This document shows positions 18,340 to 27,900 of a stretch of DNA of 64,000 nt, one piece after another. The first letter of the stretch is position 1. Each line of letters begins with the position of its first letter. Position numbers and translations under genes: made by a program. This DNA comes from Bacillaceae bacterium S4-13-56 (lineage in GTDB: Bacteria > Bacillota > Bacilli > Bacillales > JAWJLM01), in NCBI GenBank assembly GCA_040191315.1, contig JAWJLM010000006.1, forward strand, positions 41,464 to 105,463, in the 5' to 3' direction. The notes beneath the pieces were generated by a model that was given only the letters and a program-made list of their open reading frames with translations, ran no database searches and had not been told where the DNA came from.

Positions 18340-20419
18340 TTTTATTTTAGAAATTGGACTAGAGGAAATGCCTGCTCGCTATATAGATGATGCATTACAT
18401 CAGTTGCAATCTAAGATAGAGAATTGGTTAAATGAAAAGAATTTATCTTTTTCACATAGTGAAGTCTTTTCAACTCCAAGAAGACTTGCTGTATCTATCC
18501 ATGCTTTAGCAGAAGAACAGGAAGACCAGGAGGAGGAAGCACGTGGTCCTTCAAAAAAAATCGCACAAGACGGGGAAGGGAATTGGACCAAAGCAGCTAT
18601 TGGATTTGCACGAGGACAAGGGGGTCAAGTAGAGGATTTGACGATCAAGGAGCATAATGGTACGGAGTATGTCTTCCTAACAAAATTCATCAAAGGGAAA
18701 CGTACGATTGAATTGTTACCAGAGCTAAAAGATATTATTGAAAATCTCTCTTTTCCTAAAAATATGAAGTGGGGAACCAAGAAATTAAGGTATATTCGAC
18801 CGATTCGTTGGATTGTTTCTTTATTTGGAGAAGAACTTGTCACCATTCAAGCTGGTGGGGTTAAAAGTGGAAGACAAACTTATGGACACAGGTTCCTTGG
18901 AGAAGATGTTTCACTTTCTAACGCAACTGAGTATGTTGCTGCTTTAGAATCTCAATTCGTAATAGTAGATAGTTCAAAAAGAAAAGGAATGATCCTAGAG
19001 GGTATTGCTAAATTGGAGAAAGACCAAGGATGGAAAATTCCTGTGGATCAAGAATTACTTCAGGAGGTTCTTCATTTAGTAGAGTATCCGACTGTGTTTT
19101 ATGGATCATTTCTGCCAGAGTATTTGGAATTACCAGAAGAGGTTCTTATCACATCTATGAAGGAACACCAACGTTATTTTCCAGTAAAGGATCAAGAAAA
19201 TAAGCTATTACCTTATTTCGTTGCTGTGCGAAATGGAAATGAGCAATATATTGAAGTGGTATCAAAAGGAAATGAAAAAGTACTAAAGGCTCGCCTTGCA
19301 GATGCCCGATTCTTTTTTGAGGAAGATCAAAAAGCCAGTATTGAGGGAAATTTAGAAAAATTAGATCGAATGGTATTTCATGAGGAATTGGGATCTATTG
19401 GTGAAAAAGTAAAAAGAGTATCAAACCTAACAGAAAAACTGGCACAAGTGTTGGGAGCTTCTCAAAAGGAAACTCAGAATGCTATTCGAATAGCAAGCAT
19501 TAGCAAATTTGATTTGGTAACCCACATGGTCGATGAATTCCCAGAACTTCAAGGGGTAATGGGAGAAAAATATGCTAAGCTATTTGGTGAAAACGAAATC
19601 GTCGCAAAAGGAATACGGGAACATTATTACCCTCGTTTTTCAGGAGATGTAATACCTGAAACCTTAGAAGGCAGTATTGTCAGTATTACAGACAAACTTG
19701 ATACCATAGTTGGTTGCTTTGGAATAGGTATCATTCCATCTGGCTCACAAGACCCTTATGCCCTACGCCGTCAAGGAGCAGGAATTCTTCAAATTTTGTT
19801 GAGGAAGAAGTGGAAGATCCATGTGGAAGAATTACTTAAAATAAGTCTTGATCGATTGGAAGAATCTAAATTATTAAAAAGATCAAGACAAGAAATTGAA
19901 AAAGACCTCCATGAGTTTTTCCAATTGCGATGTGAATTCTTATTAAAGGAACATCAAGTTGATTATGATGTGACAAACGCCGTAACTTACAAAGAAATCG
20001 GGAATATTGCTTTCTTAGTGGATAAGGGAACACTCCTATCATCGAAAAGAATCGAGGAGGAATTTAAACTTTCTCAGGAGGCTTTTGGTCGTGTGCTGAA
20101 TTTGGCTTCTAAAGCTGAAAGTAACCTGGTAGAACCAGAATTATTTGAAAACGAAACAGAAAAAGAATTGTATGACATACTCCAAAAGGTCACTCCAGTG
20201 TATAGAGAACATATGGAATCACATCGAGCATCGGATGCTTTAAAAGAACTGGAGCAATTGACAAAACCTATTCATTCGTTTTTTGATAAAACGATGGTCA
20301 TGGTAGAGGATGAGTCTGTTAAAAAGAACCGTTTGGCTCTCCTCAATCAAATTGCTCAATTAATTTTTGCTTTTGGAGACTTAAATGAAATTCAATGGAA
20401 GCAAAAACAAATGGGCTGA
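18326..20419 (+). CDS. glyS: Glycyl-tRNA synthetase beta subunit
   Basis: Beta subunit of heterotetrameric GlyRS, needed for tRNA binding and catalysis. 697 residues, usual length. The start [20 protein letters not shown] is diagnostic, as are the HD-like region with [20 protein letters not shown] and a C-terminal anticodon-binding (DALR-like) region. The ATG at 18326 lies within the end of glyQ, after AGGGGGG. No terminator is evident directly after it; the long hairpin at 20463 may serve. Confidence 0.97.
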   Translation: METRDFILEIGLEEMPARYIDDALHQLQSKIENWLNEKNLSFSHSEVFSTPRRLAVSIHALAEEQEDQEEEARGPSKKIAQDGEGNWTKAAIGFARGQGGQVEDLTIKEHNGTEYVFLTKFIKGKRTIELLPELKDIIENLSFPKNMKWGTKKLRYIRPIRWIVSLFGEELVTIQAGGVKSGRQTYGHRFLGEDVSLSNATEYVAALESQFVIVDSSKRKGMILEGIAKLEKDQGWKIPVDQELLQEVLHLVEYPTVFYGSFLPEYLELPEEVLITSMKEHQRYFPVKDQENKLLPYFVAVRNGNEQYIEVVSKGNEKVLKARLADARFFFEEDQKASIEGNLEKLDRMVFHEELGSIGEKVKRVSNLTEKLAQVLGASQKETQNAIRIASISKFDLVTHMVDEFPELQGVMGEKYAKLFGENEIVAKGIREHYYPRFSGDVIPETLEGSIVSITDKLDTIVGCFGIGIIPSGSQDPYALRRQGAGILQILLRKKWKIHVEELLKISLDRLEESKLLKRSRQEIEKDLHEFFQLRCEFLLKEHQVDYDVTNAVTYKEIGNIAFLVDKGTLLSSKRIEEEFKLSQEAFGRVLNLASKAESNLVEPELFENETEKELYDILQKVTPVYREHMESHRASDALKELEQLTKPIHSFFDKTMVMVEDESVKKNRLALLNQIAQLIFAFGDLNEIQWKQKQMG

Positions 20420-20462
20420 TTAAACGTTTTGAATAACTAAAATAAGAATTTAAAAAGGAACA

Positions 20463-20515
20463 ATAAAGTGAAACTCAAATCAGTGGGGAAAGCCACTATT
20501 GAAGTTTCACTTTAT
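20463..20515 (+). repeat. Long perfect inverted repeat built from the end of repeat family C
   Basis: ATAAAGTGAAACT at the left end pairs fully with AGTTTCACTTTAT at the right end, enclosing a second arm pair (AATCAGTGG and CCACTATT) around GGAAAG. The right half equals the 3' end of family C; the left outer arm is its inverted copy. Lying 44 bp after glyS, the hairpin could act in termination, although it lacks a clear T-run (TTTATACTTTTTC follows). Confidence 0.75.
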
Positions 20516-20613
20516 ACTTTTTCATACTCGTGGAACACGATGCTTTTCATCGTTCAGGAAGAAAGTTATAATAAATGTTAAATAGTATGACACATTGGTA
20601 AGGTGGTGAAATA

Positions 20614-21246
20614 ATGGATTTATCCAAAAGACAACTGAAAATTATTGAAATTGTCAAAGAAAAAGGACCAATTACCGGAGAACAGATCGCTGATAACTTG
20701 AACTTAACACGTGCCACCCTTCGTCCAGACTTAGCCATATTAACAATGGCTGGATTTTTAGATGCAAGACCACGAGTTGGATACTTTTTTACGGGTAAAA
20801 CCGGGACCGAGTTATTAACTGAGCGTCTAAAAAAATATAAAGTGCATGAGTATCAATCTATCCCTGTAGTAGTGCATGAGAATGTAAGTGTTTACGATGC
20901 CATTTGTTCTATGTTTTTAGAAGATGTGGGAACATTATTTGTAGTAGATGAAAATAACTGTTTAGTAGGAGTATTATCAAGAAAAGATCTTTTAAGAGCA
21001 AGTATCGGTAATCAAGATCTACAAAAGTTACCAGTACATATCATTATGACAAGAATGCCGAATATAACTTGGTGTTATCGGGAAGATTTACTCCTTGATG
21101 CCGCCCAAAAGTTAATAGATAAACAAATAGATGGGTTACCGGTAGTAAAAAAGGAAGAAAAGGGCCTTATTGTAGTAGGAAGGCTTACAAAGACGAATAT
21201 TACCAAAGCTTTAGTTGAACTAGCGAGAGACGAGCGATTGGCTTAA
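20614..21246 (+). CDS. ccpN: Transcriptional repressor CcpN (HTH + tandem CBS)
   Basis: CcpN represses gluconeogenic genes (gapB, pckA) in the presence of glucose, independently of CcpA. 210 residues: an N-terminal winged HTH ([20 protein letters not shown]) followed by two CBS domains (about residues 75-205). ATG at 20614 after AAGGTGGTGA. It is 20 bp upstream of the PpsR-type gene, the arrangement known as yqzB-yqfL, where the partner modulates CcpN activity. Confidence 0.94.
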   Translation: MDLSKRQLKIIEIVKEKGPITGEQIADNLNLTRATLRPDLAILTMAGFLDARPRVGYFFTGKTGTELLTERLKKYKVHEYQSIPVVVHENVSVYDAICSMFLEDVGTLFVVDENNCLVGVLSRKDLLRASIGNQDLQKLPVHIIMTRMPNITWCYREDLLLDAAQKLIDKQIDGLPVVKKEEKGLIVVGRLTKTNITKALVELARDERLA

Positions 21247-21266
21247 GTTTAAGGGAGGGAAACGTC

Positions 21267-22064
21267 GTGAAACCAGTTGTATATATTGTGTCCGATTCAG
21301 TGGGTGAAACTGCTGAGTTAGTAGTTAAGGCGGCATTAAGCCAATTCAATAGTGGCCAATATCCAGTACAGAGAATACCTTATGTGGAGAATACAGAAAA
21401 TATTTCCGAAGCATTGGAACGCGCAAAGAGTGATGGGAGCATGATTGCATTCACTTTAGTAAAAAGAGAGTTGCGCAACTTTCTGTTGGCTGAAGCAAAA
21501 AAAATGGGAGTCGTAGTTTTCGATATTATAGGACCCATGATCGATGAGATGGAGCGACAATTTGAAAAAACTCCTCGTCTTGAGCCGGGGTTAGTTCATA
21601 AATTAGATGAGGATTATTTTAAACGAGTGGAAGCCATTGAATTTGCAGTCAAATATGATGATGGAAGGGACCCTAGAGGAATTCTTCGTTCTGATATAAA
21701 CCTAATTGGTGTGTCGAGAACTTCTAAAACTCCCCTATCTCAATATTTAGCACATAAAAGGTTAAAGGTGGCCAATGTTCCAATTGTCCCCGAAGTGGAA
21801 CCACCTGAAGAGTTATTTAAAGTAGATCCTAAAAAGTGTATTGGATTGAGAATAACTCCAGAGATACTTAACAATATAAGAAAGGAAAGATTGATTGCAC
21901 TTGGCCTTGATGACCATGCAAGTTACGCCAATTTAGATCGAATAAAAAAAGAACTAGATCATTTTGACAAAATAGTAGAGAAAATCAACTGCAAAGTCAT
22001 TGATGTATCCAATAAGGCCGTCGAGGAAACTGCAAATATAATCTTACAATTAATAAAGAGATAA
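21267..22064 (+). CDS. yqfL: Pyruvate, phosphate dikinase regulatory protein / CcpN modulator YqfL
   Basis: 265 residues of the kinase-pyrophosphorylase (DUF299/PPSR) family. It begins [19 protein letters not shown] and has the P-loop-like [15 protein letters not shown] near residue 150. In PPDK-containing bacteria the family phosphorylates and dephosphorylates pyruvate phosphate dikinase; in B. subtilis YqfL is reported to affect CcpN. Which applies here cannot be told from this window. GTG start at 21267 after GGGAGGG; forms an operon with ccpN and ends at a small terminator. Confidence 0.92.
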   Translation: MKPVVYIVSDSVGETAELVVKAALSQFNSGQYPVQRIPYVENTENISEALERAKSDGSMIAFTLVKRELRNFLLAEAKKMGVVVFDIIGPMIDEMERQFEKTPRLEPGLVHKLDEDYFKRVEAIEFAVKYDDGRDPRGILRSDINLIGVSRTSKTPLSQYLAHKRLKVANVPIVPEVEPPEELFKVDPKKCIGLRITPEILNNIRKERLIALGLDDHASYANLDRIKKELDHFDKIVEKINCKVIDVSNKAVEETANIILQLIKR

Positions 22065-22066
22065 AA

Positions 22067-22091
22067 GCTTGCTATATGGCAGGCTCTTTTT
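22067..22091 (+). terminator. Intrinsic terminator after yqfL
   Basis: Hairpin AGCTTGC-TATATG-GCAGGCT with a TTTTT tail. The repeat head ATAGTATCGGAATTTAT begins directly after the T's. Confidence 0.75.
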
Positions 22092-22216
22092 ATAGTATCG
22101 GAATTTATTCCGCATGAACGGGTACCCGTAAATGTCGATTGGTTCAAGGGCCTTTACGTTATACCCTTGGGCGCTAACAATCAGTGGGGATTTCTTCATC
22201 CCCACTGATTGTTAGT
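22092..22216 (+). repeat. Dispersed repeat family C, copy 4 (internally deleted)
   Basis: Head, CCGCATGAACGGG, then directly CCCGTAAATG (the central hairpin is missing so CGGG and CCCG adjoin), the block GATTGGTTCAAGGGCC and CCCTTGGGCGCTAACAATCAGTGGGG, ending in an extended hairpin ACAATCAGTGGGGA/TCCCCACTGATTGT. The rest of the gap to dnaG (22217-22557) is AT-rich, holds a candidate promoter, and shows no gene. Confidence 0.85.
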
Positions 22217-22519
22217 TGATCAACCGCAAGATAATACAGTAAAAATATGCTCAAGCTTCAACATATTTCTTATTGCTTTATTTAAAAAAATCATAGCAAT
22301 TTTAAAAAAATTGTATTATAATTATATTTTGTGTAAAAATGATCGTAGAAATGCTTTCTATATCCTGCTAATGGAATGATAAAATATTCATTTTGGAAAG
22401 AAGGAATATGGAGGTTTATGTAGAATAATTCACGTAGCCAAAAAAACAATCCCATCAGTCCATTTTTGCTTCATTCTCTGTTTTAGAGAAGATCGGATCC
22501 AAAAAAAGTGTCGAAGTTT

Positions 22520-22546
22520 GCAGGGATTTCTTTTTTTATCACGAAT
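22520..22546 (+). promoter_or_regulatory. Possible sigma-H-type promoter for dnaG-sigA
   Basis: GCAGGGATT, 11 bp rich in T, then an element ending CGAAT. It resembles the sigma-H pattern (RnAGGAwWW, 11-12 bp, RnnGAAT) with two mismatches and lies 24 bp before dnaG. The B. subtilis dnaG-sigA operon is known to have growth and sporulation promoters, but placement of this one is inference. Confidence 0.35.
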
Positions 22547-22569
22547 ACAAAGTAAATATGGTGATTAAT

Positions 22570-24393
22570 ATGTCACGAAGAATACCAGAAGATTTAGTTG
22601 AGGAAATCAGACAATCTAACGACATAACTGAAGTTGTTGGAGAATTTGTTCAACTAAAAAAACAAGGACGCAATTACTTTGGTTTATGTCCTTTTCATGG
22701 AGAAAGCACTCCATCTTTTTCCGTTTCACCAGATAAACAGATCTTCCATTGCTTTGGATGTCATAAAGGTGGAAATGTGTATCGGTTTATTATGGAAATA
22801 GAGGGTTTAAGCTTTAATCAAGCTGTAGCAAAACTCGCTGAGAGAATTGGTAAGTCTATTTCAGATGAGTTCCTTTCTCAAGCGAATGAATCAGAAACTG
22901 TTGCCCCAGAGCTTCAAGATATACTTTCTGCACATGAATGGTTAGAAAAACTATATCATCATTTACTCATGCATACGAAAGAAGGAAAGCAAGCTTACCA
23001 ATATCTTGTTGGTCGTGGATTTAGTGAGAGTACTCTTGAAACCTTTCATATTGGATATGCTCCTAATACTGCCAATTTCACGGCGCGATTTTTGGAGAAA
23101 AAAGGATATCATCTTCATAGTATGGTGAAAGCGGGCTTGTTAGCTCAGAGTGAAGATGGAAGTTATTTAGATAGGTTTAGAGGAAGAGTGATTTTTCCAA
23201 TAAAAAATCACCAAGGGAAGACTGTTGGTTTTGGTGGCCGGGATTTAACAGACCACGGACCTAAATATTTAAATTCTCCCGAAACCGAACTATTTCAAAA
23301 AGGGAAACTGCTCTATAATTTTGATCAAGCACGATCGTTTATACGTAAAGAAAAATACGCAGTTTTGTTTGAAGGATATGCCGATGTAATATCAGCTCAT
23401 CAAGCTGGTGTTACAAATGGAGTGGCAACGTTAGGGACGGCTTTATCTGATATGCAAGTTAAGTTTTTAAAACGATATGTGGACACGGTCATGATTTGTT
23501 ATGATTCTGACCAGGCTGGAATTGAAGCTACTCAAAAGGCCGCAAATCTTCTTAAAAGAGAGGGCTGTCAAATAAAAGTGGCAATGTTACCAGATGGTAT
23601 GGATCCAGATGACTATATCAAAGTAAACGGACCTAAAGCATTTCAGGAAAAAATCATTCAATCTAGTGTAACGTATGTTACTTTTTTTATGAAGTATTTA
23701 AAACGGTCTTATCATCTGAAGGATGAAGGAGACAAAATTAAGTACGTAGAAAAGGTCTTGAATGAGATTGCTTTGTTGGACAAACCTTTAGAACGTGATT
23801 ACCATTTAAGAGAGTTAAGTCGGGATCAAGACTTATCAATTGAGGTTCTTGAAAGGGAATTAGCGTTTATTCTTCGAAAAAGTCGCCATAATCATAAGGA
23901 TAAGGAACATTCAACTGGTCATAATAAAAATAATACGTACACTATAGCGCACGATAAACGACTTTTACCCGCATTTCAAAAGGCAGAAAGAATTCTGCTT
24001 GCCTATATGTTACAGGATTTGTGGGTAGCGGAAAAGGTTAGAGATGAACTAGGAGTCAATTTTAATACTTCAGAGCATTGTGTTCTTTTATCCCATTTAT
24101 ATGGGTATTATGAAGAGGGGCATGAACCAAATGTCAGTCACTTCATGGAATATGTGGATGACCCTAAATTAAAGGATCTAATTTCTGAATTAGGTATGCT
24201 TTCTGTAAAGGAAGAGTTATCTACACAGGAATTAATGGATTATCTTAAGGTTATACGTCAAGAAAGAATGAGTAAGAATGAAATCAAGGGCTTGAAAGAG
24301 AAACAACATGAAGCAGAAAAAAATCAAGACCACATAACAGCGGCTAAAATCGCTATGCAAATCCTTGAATTAAAAAAACGTGCAAAGCGATAA
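22570..24393 (+). CDS. dnaG: DNA primase DnaG
   Basis: Synthesises RNA primers at the replication fork with the DnaB/DnaC helicase. About 607 residues: a zinc-binding domain (CPFHGESTPSF...FHCFGCHKGGN, residues about 36-65), a Toprim core with FEGYADVISAHQAG and YDSDQAGI, and a C-terminal helicase-binding domain. An ATG at 22558 is in frame, but the GGTGAT site sits after it and fits the ATG at 22570, giving MSRRIPEDLVEEI. First gene of the dnaG-sigA operon. Confidence 0.97.
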   Translation: MSRRIPEDLVEEIRQSNDITEVVGEFVQLKKQGRNYFGLCPFHGESTPSFSVSPDKQIFHCFGCHKGGNVYRFIMEIEGLSFNQAVAKLAERIGKSISDEFLSQANESETVAPELQDILSAHEWLEKLYHHLLMHTKEGKQAYQYLVGRGFSESTLETFHIGYAPNTANFTARFLEKKGYHLHSMVKAGLLAQSEDGSYLDRFRGRVIFPIKNHQGKTVGFGGRDLTDHGPKYLNSPETELFQKGKLLYNFDQARSFIRKEKYAVLFEGYADVISAHQAGVTNGVATLGTALSDMQVKFLKRYVDTVMICYDSDQAGIEATQKAANLLKREGCQIKVAMLPDGMDPDDYIKVNGPKAFQEKIIQSSVTYVTFFMKYLKRSYHLKDEGDKIKYVEKVLNEIALLDKPLERDYHLRELSRDQDLSIEVLERELAFILRKSRHNHKDKEHSTGHNKNNTYTIAHDKRLLPAFQKAERILLAYMLQDLWVAEKVRDELGVNFNTSEHCVLLSHLYGYYEEGHEPNVSHFMEYVDDPKLKDLISELGMLSVKEELSTQELMDYLKVIRQERMSKNEIKGLKEKQHEAEKNQDHITAAKIAMQILELKKRAKR

Positions 24394-24444
24394 CTTGTAT
24401 ATGGATTGTTGAAATTGAATGGAAGTTTGGAAGGAGGGGGACTC

Positions 24445-25563
24445 ATGGCAGAAAAGCCAGCTCGTTCAAAAGAAACAGAAAATGAGCTTACCTTAGAGCA
24501 GTCCAAGGAACAACTCATAGAGATTGGTAAAAAACGTGGGGTTTTAGCTTATGAAGAGGTAGCAGAAAGGCTTTCTAGTTTTGAACTTGAATCCCATCAA
24601 ATGGATGAATTTTTTGAGTACCTTACAGATCAAGGTATTGAGGTAATCGGTGATTCTGATGAAGATCCGAATATGCAGCAACTTTCTAAGGAAGAAGAAT
24701 TTGATCTAAATGATCTAAGTGTTCCTCCTGGGGTAAAGATTAATGATCCAGTCCGAATGTATTTAAAGGAAATTGGAAGGGTGAATCTTTTATCGGCTGA
24801 TGAAGAGATTAGCTTTGCTAAGCGAATTGAAGAGGGAGACGAAGAGGCAAAACGTCGTCTTGCTGAGGCGAACCTTCGCTTGGTGGTAAGTATCGCTAAA
24901 AGATATGTGGGTAGAGGGATGCTCTTTTTAGACCTCATTCAAGAAGGGAATATGGGTTTAATTAAAGCCGTTGAAAAATTTGATTACCGTAAAGGATATA
25001 AGTTTAGTACCTATGCGACATGGTGGATTCGTCAAGCAATTACCAGAGCCATCGCAGACCAGGCAAGAACGATCCGAATACCTGTCCATATGGTGGAGAC
25101 GATTAATAAGCTTATCAGAGTCCAACGTCAATTGCTACAGGACCTTGGAAGAGAGCCTTCTCCTGAGGAAATAGGGGAAGAAATGGAGCTTACTCCTGAT
25201 AAAGTCCGTGAGATACTAAAAATAGCTCAAGAACCAGTTTCCTTAGAAACACCAATTGGAGAAGAAGATGATTCACATCTTGGAGACTTCATTGAGGACC
25301 AAGAAGCAACTTCCCCTTCTGATCACGCTGCATATGAGCTTTTAAAAGAGCAACTTGAAGATGTTCTAGATACGCTAACAGATAGAGAAGAAAATGTCCT
25401 ACGTCTACGTTTCGGTCTAGATGACGGTCGTACAAGAACCCTAGAAGAAGTGGGTAAGGTATTCGGAGTCACTAGAGAACGAATTAGACAGATTGAAGCT
25501 AAGGCATTAAGAAAGTTACGTCATCCGAGTAGAAGTAAACGTCTGAAGGATTTTCTTGAATAG
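24445..25563 (+). CDS. sigA: Primary RNA polymerase sigma factor SigA
   Basis: Housekeeping sigma-70 factor, 372 residues. It has region 1.1 at the N-terminus, region 1.2 ([12 protein letters not shown]), region 2 ([16 protein letters not shown]), region 3 ([20 protein letters not shown]) and region 4 HTH ([20 protein letters not shown]). The ATG at 24445 follows AAGGAGGGGG; the longer frame from 24406 has no binding site. The consensus sigma-A promoters found in this window fit such a factor. Confidence 0.98.
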   Translation: MAEKPARSKETENELTLEQSKEQLIEIGKKRGVLAYEEVAERLSSFELESHQMDEFFEYLTDQGIEVIGDSDEDPNMQQLSKEEEFDLNDLSVPPGVKINDPVRMYLKEIGRVNLLSADEEISFAKRIEEGDEEAKRRLAEANLRLVVSIAKRYVGRGMLFLDLIQEGNMGLIKAVEKFDYRKGYKFSTYATWWIRQAITRAIADQARTIRIPVHMVETINKLIRVQRQLLQDLGREPSPEEIGEEMELTPDKVREILKIAQEPVSLETPIGEEDDSHLGDFIEDQEATSPSDHAAYELLKEQLEDVLDTLTDREENVLRLRFGLDDGRTRTLEEVGKVFGVTRERIRQIEAKALRKLRHPSRSKRLKDFLE

Positions 25564-25578
25564 TCAATTTAAACATAC

Positions 25579-25616
25579 TCAGTCATTAGGTTTTAACCTA
25601 GTGGCTGACCTTTTTT
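25579..25616 (+). terminator. Intrinsic terminator after sigA
   Basis: Bulged stem TCAGTCATTAGG-TTTT-AACCTAGTGGCTGA followed by TTTTTT. Repeat D (GAATTTATAAC) starts four bases after the T-run. Confidence 0.8.
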
Positions 25617-25692
25617 ATACGAATTTATAACTTTGGTCGGTTGTTGATGTATAAGTAATCATTAAGACTTGGTGATAAGCCAAGTTTTTCTA
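25617..25692 (+). repeat. Dispersed repeat family D, copy 2
   Basis: GAATTTATAACTTTGGTCGGTTG, split here as GAATTTATAAC and TTTGGTCGGTTG, then an intact terminator-like hairpin CTTGG-TGATAAG-CCAAG with TTTTTC (25666-25688). It lies directly after the sigA terminator and directly before family A copy 2. Confidence 0.85.
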
Positions 25693-25693
25693 A

Positions 25694-25935
25694 AAAGATA
25701 AGAAATCATTATGGCTCGCTTCGCGGAGCCACCATCTACCATGAAAATGGATTCCTAATCTTTGGGAATACCTTTAATAACAATATGACCAGGTCGAAAT
25801 ATACATTGGTGGATCCTGAAAAAGGATACCCTGCATAAGAAACGGGTTGTGACGGTATAGAAGTACCATCTATTGTGACTTGATCACGTAAACAAAAGTT
25901 TTACAGGGTCTGTTTTCATACAAAAGTATAAAACC
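25694..25935 (+). repeat. Dispersed repeat family A, copy 2
   Basis: Almost identical to 6173-6414 over about 237 bp, with a handful of substitutions. It starts AAGATAAGAAATC directly after the family-D hairpin and T-run. After it (25936-26255) only a short remnant of family B (AGCCTCAGCG) is recognisable. The remaining roughly 300 bp show no gene, no conserved RNA motif and no repeat I can match. Confidence 0.85.
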
Positions 25936-26255
25936 TAACTAGCCTCAGCGAAAAAATTTAGAATGAGAGTTATTTTTTTGGTCTTGTATACAGAAGGTGA
26001 CAACCCAAACAAGACTTCAGTGACTATTTGGGAAGAGATTACTTAAGTTGATTAGTGTTGGCTCTACCATCATGCCTTATGATCACTATTTTACTGATTT
26101 CGATCTCGGATTGCAAATGGCTATAATATTATTTTTGGTGATCTTTTTAAATTTTAGCGGAGAACCTTCGGGGCTTTAGTCATGGTTTGTTGACAAAAAA
26201 TTATTTACTTTTTTGTTTTAGGAGAAAATCTTTTTTATAATCTTTTGTTTTGTGT

Positions 26256-26414
26256 TTACCCCGCATGAACGGGCAGCCAACCATGAAGCAAGCTCCACCA
26301 ACAAGGGTGAAAAATTTAATGTTTTATTCTCATGGGGGAAGGACCTTTAGGTCACATCATTTGGGTGCTAACAATCAATGGGGGACGGCGACTGATTGAA
26401 GTTTCACTTTATTA
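26256..26414 (+). repeat. Dispersed repeat family C, copy 2 (with module E)
   Basis: CCCGCATGAACGGGCAG followed by module E (26274-26335: AACCATGAAGCAAGCTCCACC up to the TCATGGG end), then GGACCTTTAGGTC, GGGTGCTAACAATCAATGGGG and the tail GAAGTTTCACTTTATT. The central hairpin present in other copies is absent. Confidence 0.82.
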
Positions 26415-26511
26415 ATAGTCATGGTTTTCTTAGTGAATGGACTAACTCCTTTTGGGTTAATCTAGGAATGATAGGGAATTAATTTGCAATGTGGTTAGGA
26501 ATTGGAAGGAT

Positions 26512-26615
26512 TTATCCTGCATGAACGGAGAGCGATACCCCACTCAAATCTTAAGTAAAACGGGAAGAAATGCTTGGGGAAAAATGTCCGATTGGCTAAA
26601 GAGCCTTTAGGTTAC
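26512..26615 (+). repeat. Dispersed repeat family C, copy 3 (3' truncated)
   Basis: TTATCCTGCATGAACGG, a CCCCACTCAAATCTTAAG hairpin with GCTTGGGG as partner, and ATGTCCGATTGGCTAAAG; it breaks off after GGTTACAC. Together with copy 2 it accounts for much of the 1.2 kb gap before cccA. Confidence 0.75.
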
Positions 26616-26757
26616 ACACTCGTTGTATTGTTTTTGTGGTTTTTTATGCTGTTTATAGTAAATTATCTATACATAACACTTTTCGAATGAACTATTTTAC
26701 AGTAAAATGAAGGTTATGATAAAGAATAAAGATGGGGATACATAAGGAGGAAAATAA

Positions 26758-27123
26758 ATGAGAAATAATCCAATCATACCTTACGCACTTATAGCGGTTA
26801 TCGGAATTGCACTTATGCTGGTTATGTCTTTTATTGGTCTTAATCAACAAAAGGACATAGCAGAAGGGGATAATAATCAAGGGGTAGTTGAAGAAAATGA
26901 AAAAGTGTCTGGAGATCCAGCAGAAATTTATAGTGGAAACTGTCAATCCTGTCATGGTGGAAATTTGGAAGGTGTATTCGGACCGGCTTTAGCTGGGACA
27001 AATTTATCTCACGAGGATTTAGTAAATGTTATTACTAATGGTCGTGGAGGAATGCCAGCTTTTGAACAAAAATTTGATGAAGAAACTATCTCAAAATTGG
27101 CGGATTGGATTTTAGAGCAATAA
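26758..27123 (+). CDS. cccA: Membrane-anchored cytochrome c-550
   Basis: 121-residue respiratory c-type cytochrome. An N-terminal transmembrane anchor (residues about 5-27) is followed by a charged linker and a cytochrome c domain with the haem-binding CQSCH (residues 62-66) and an axial methionine in RGGMPAF. ATG at 26758 after AAGGAGG. It lies directly after sigA in gene order, as in B. subtilis, although here 1.2 kb of repeats separates them. Confidence 0.94.
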   Translation: MRNNPIIPYALIAVIGIALMLVMSFIGLNQQKDIAEGDNNQGVVEENEKVSGDPAEIYSGNCQSCHGGNLEGVFGPALAGTNLSHEDLVNVITNGRGGMPAFEQKFDEETISKLADWILEQ

Positions 27124-27129
27124 GTAAAT

Positions 27130-27167
27130 GAAAAAGGAAGCTTTCTGGTAGCCAGAAGGCTTTTTCT
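27130..27167 (+). terminator. Intrinsic terminator after cccA
   Basis: AAAAGGAAGCTTTCTGG-TAG-CCAGAAGGCTTTTTC hairpin with one bulge, running into the spacer before trmK. Confidence 0.75.
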
Positions 27168-27183
27168 ATTTGGAGGAAATCAT

Positions 27184-27900
27184 ATGAATGAATCGGAGTT
27201 ATCTAAGAGATTATCAACCGTCGCTAAGTTTATAAAAAAAGGATCATTCTTTGCTGATATTGGTTCAGACCATGCCTACCTTCCTTGTTATGTATGCTTG
27301 AAAGATGATACAGCAAATGCCATTGCCGGCGAACTGAATCAAGGTCCTTTTCAATCTGCTCAAAGACAGGTAAGACAGACTGGTTTGGAGAAACGTATTG
27401 AAGTAAGGAAAGGTGATGGTTTATCCGTGTTACAGCCCGAGGAGGTTGATACGGTAGTAATTGCCGGAATGGGAGGAAGCCTCATTCGAACAATTTTAGA
27501 ACAAGGGAAAGATCGCCTCCAAGGAGTGAAACGCATCATAGCACAGCCTAATATTGATGAGTGGGTAGTTAGAGAGTGGTTTCTGGAAAATAAGTATTGT
27601 CTCACAGCGGAAATTATAATAAAAGAGGGTGAGCCAATTTATGAAGTATTAGTTGCCGATTTCCTTGAAGAACCACAGCCTTATGATAGGGATTATATAA
27701 AAAAAGAATTAATGATGGGGCCATTTTTGTTAAAAGAACATTCCCCTGTTTTTATAGAAAAATGGGAACGTGAACTACGAAACAAGAAAAGAATCATGGA
27801 AAGTATGAAAAAAGCCAAAGAACCAAATCAAAGGAAACTAGAAGAGTTTCAAAAAGAAACTGAATGGATTGAGGAGGAGTTAAATCGTGAAGATTCATGA
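27184..27900 (+). CDS. trmK: tRNA (adenine22-N1)-methyltransferase TrmK
   Basis: SAM-dependent enzyme making m1A22 in tRNA. 238 residues: a Rossmann-like SAM-binding domain with FADIGSDHAYLPCYV and AGELNQGPFQSAQ, the motif VIAGMGG, and a C-terminal coiled-coil (residues about 185-235). GGAGG precedes the ATG by 6 bases. Overlaps yqfO by 14 bp, so the two are co-translated, as in Bacillus generally. Confidence 0.95.
   Translation: MNESELSKRLSTVAKFIKKGSFFADIGSDHAYLPCYVCLKDDTANAIAGELNQGPFQSAQRQVRQTGLEKRIEVRKGDGLSVLQPEEVDTVVIAGMGGSLIRTILEQGKDRLQGVKRIIAQPNIDEWVVREWFLENKYCLTAEIIIKEGEPIYEVLVADFLEEPQPYDRDYIKKELMMGPFLLKEHSPVFIEKWERELRNKKRIMESMKKAKEPNQRKLEEFQKETEWIEEELNREDS

Noticed and set aside
22217..22557. 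A small RNA gene upstream of dnaG
   Set aside because: AT-rich with promoter-like elements only; no hairpin plus T-run that would mark a discrete RNA.
24630..24938. 102-codon minus-strand frame within sigA
   Set aside because: Mirror of sigma region coding sequence; no independent support.
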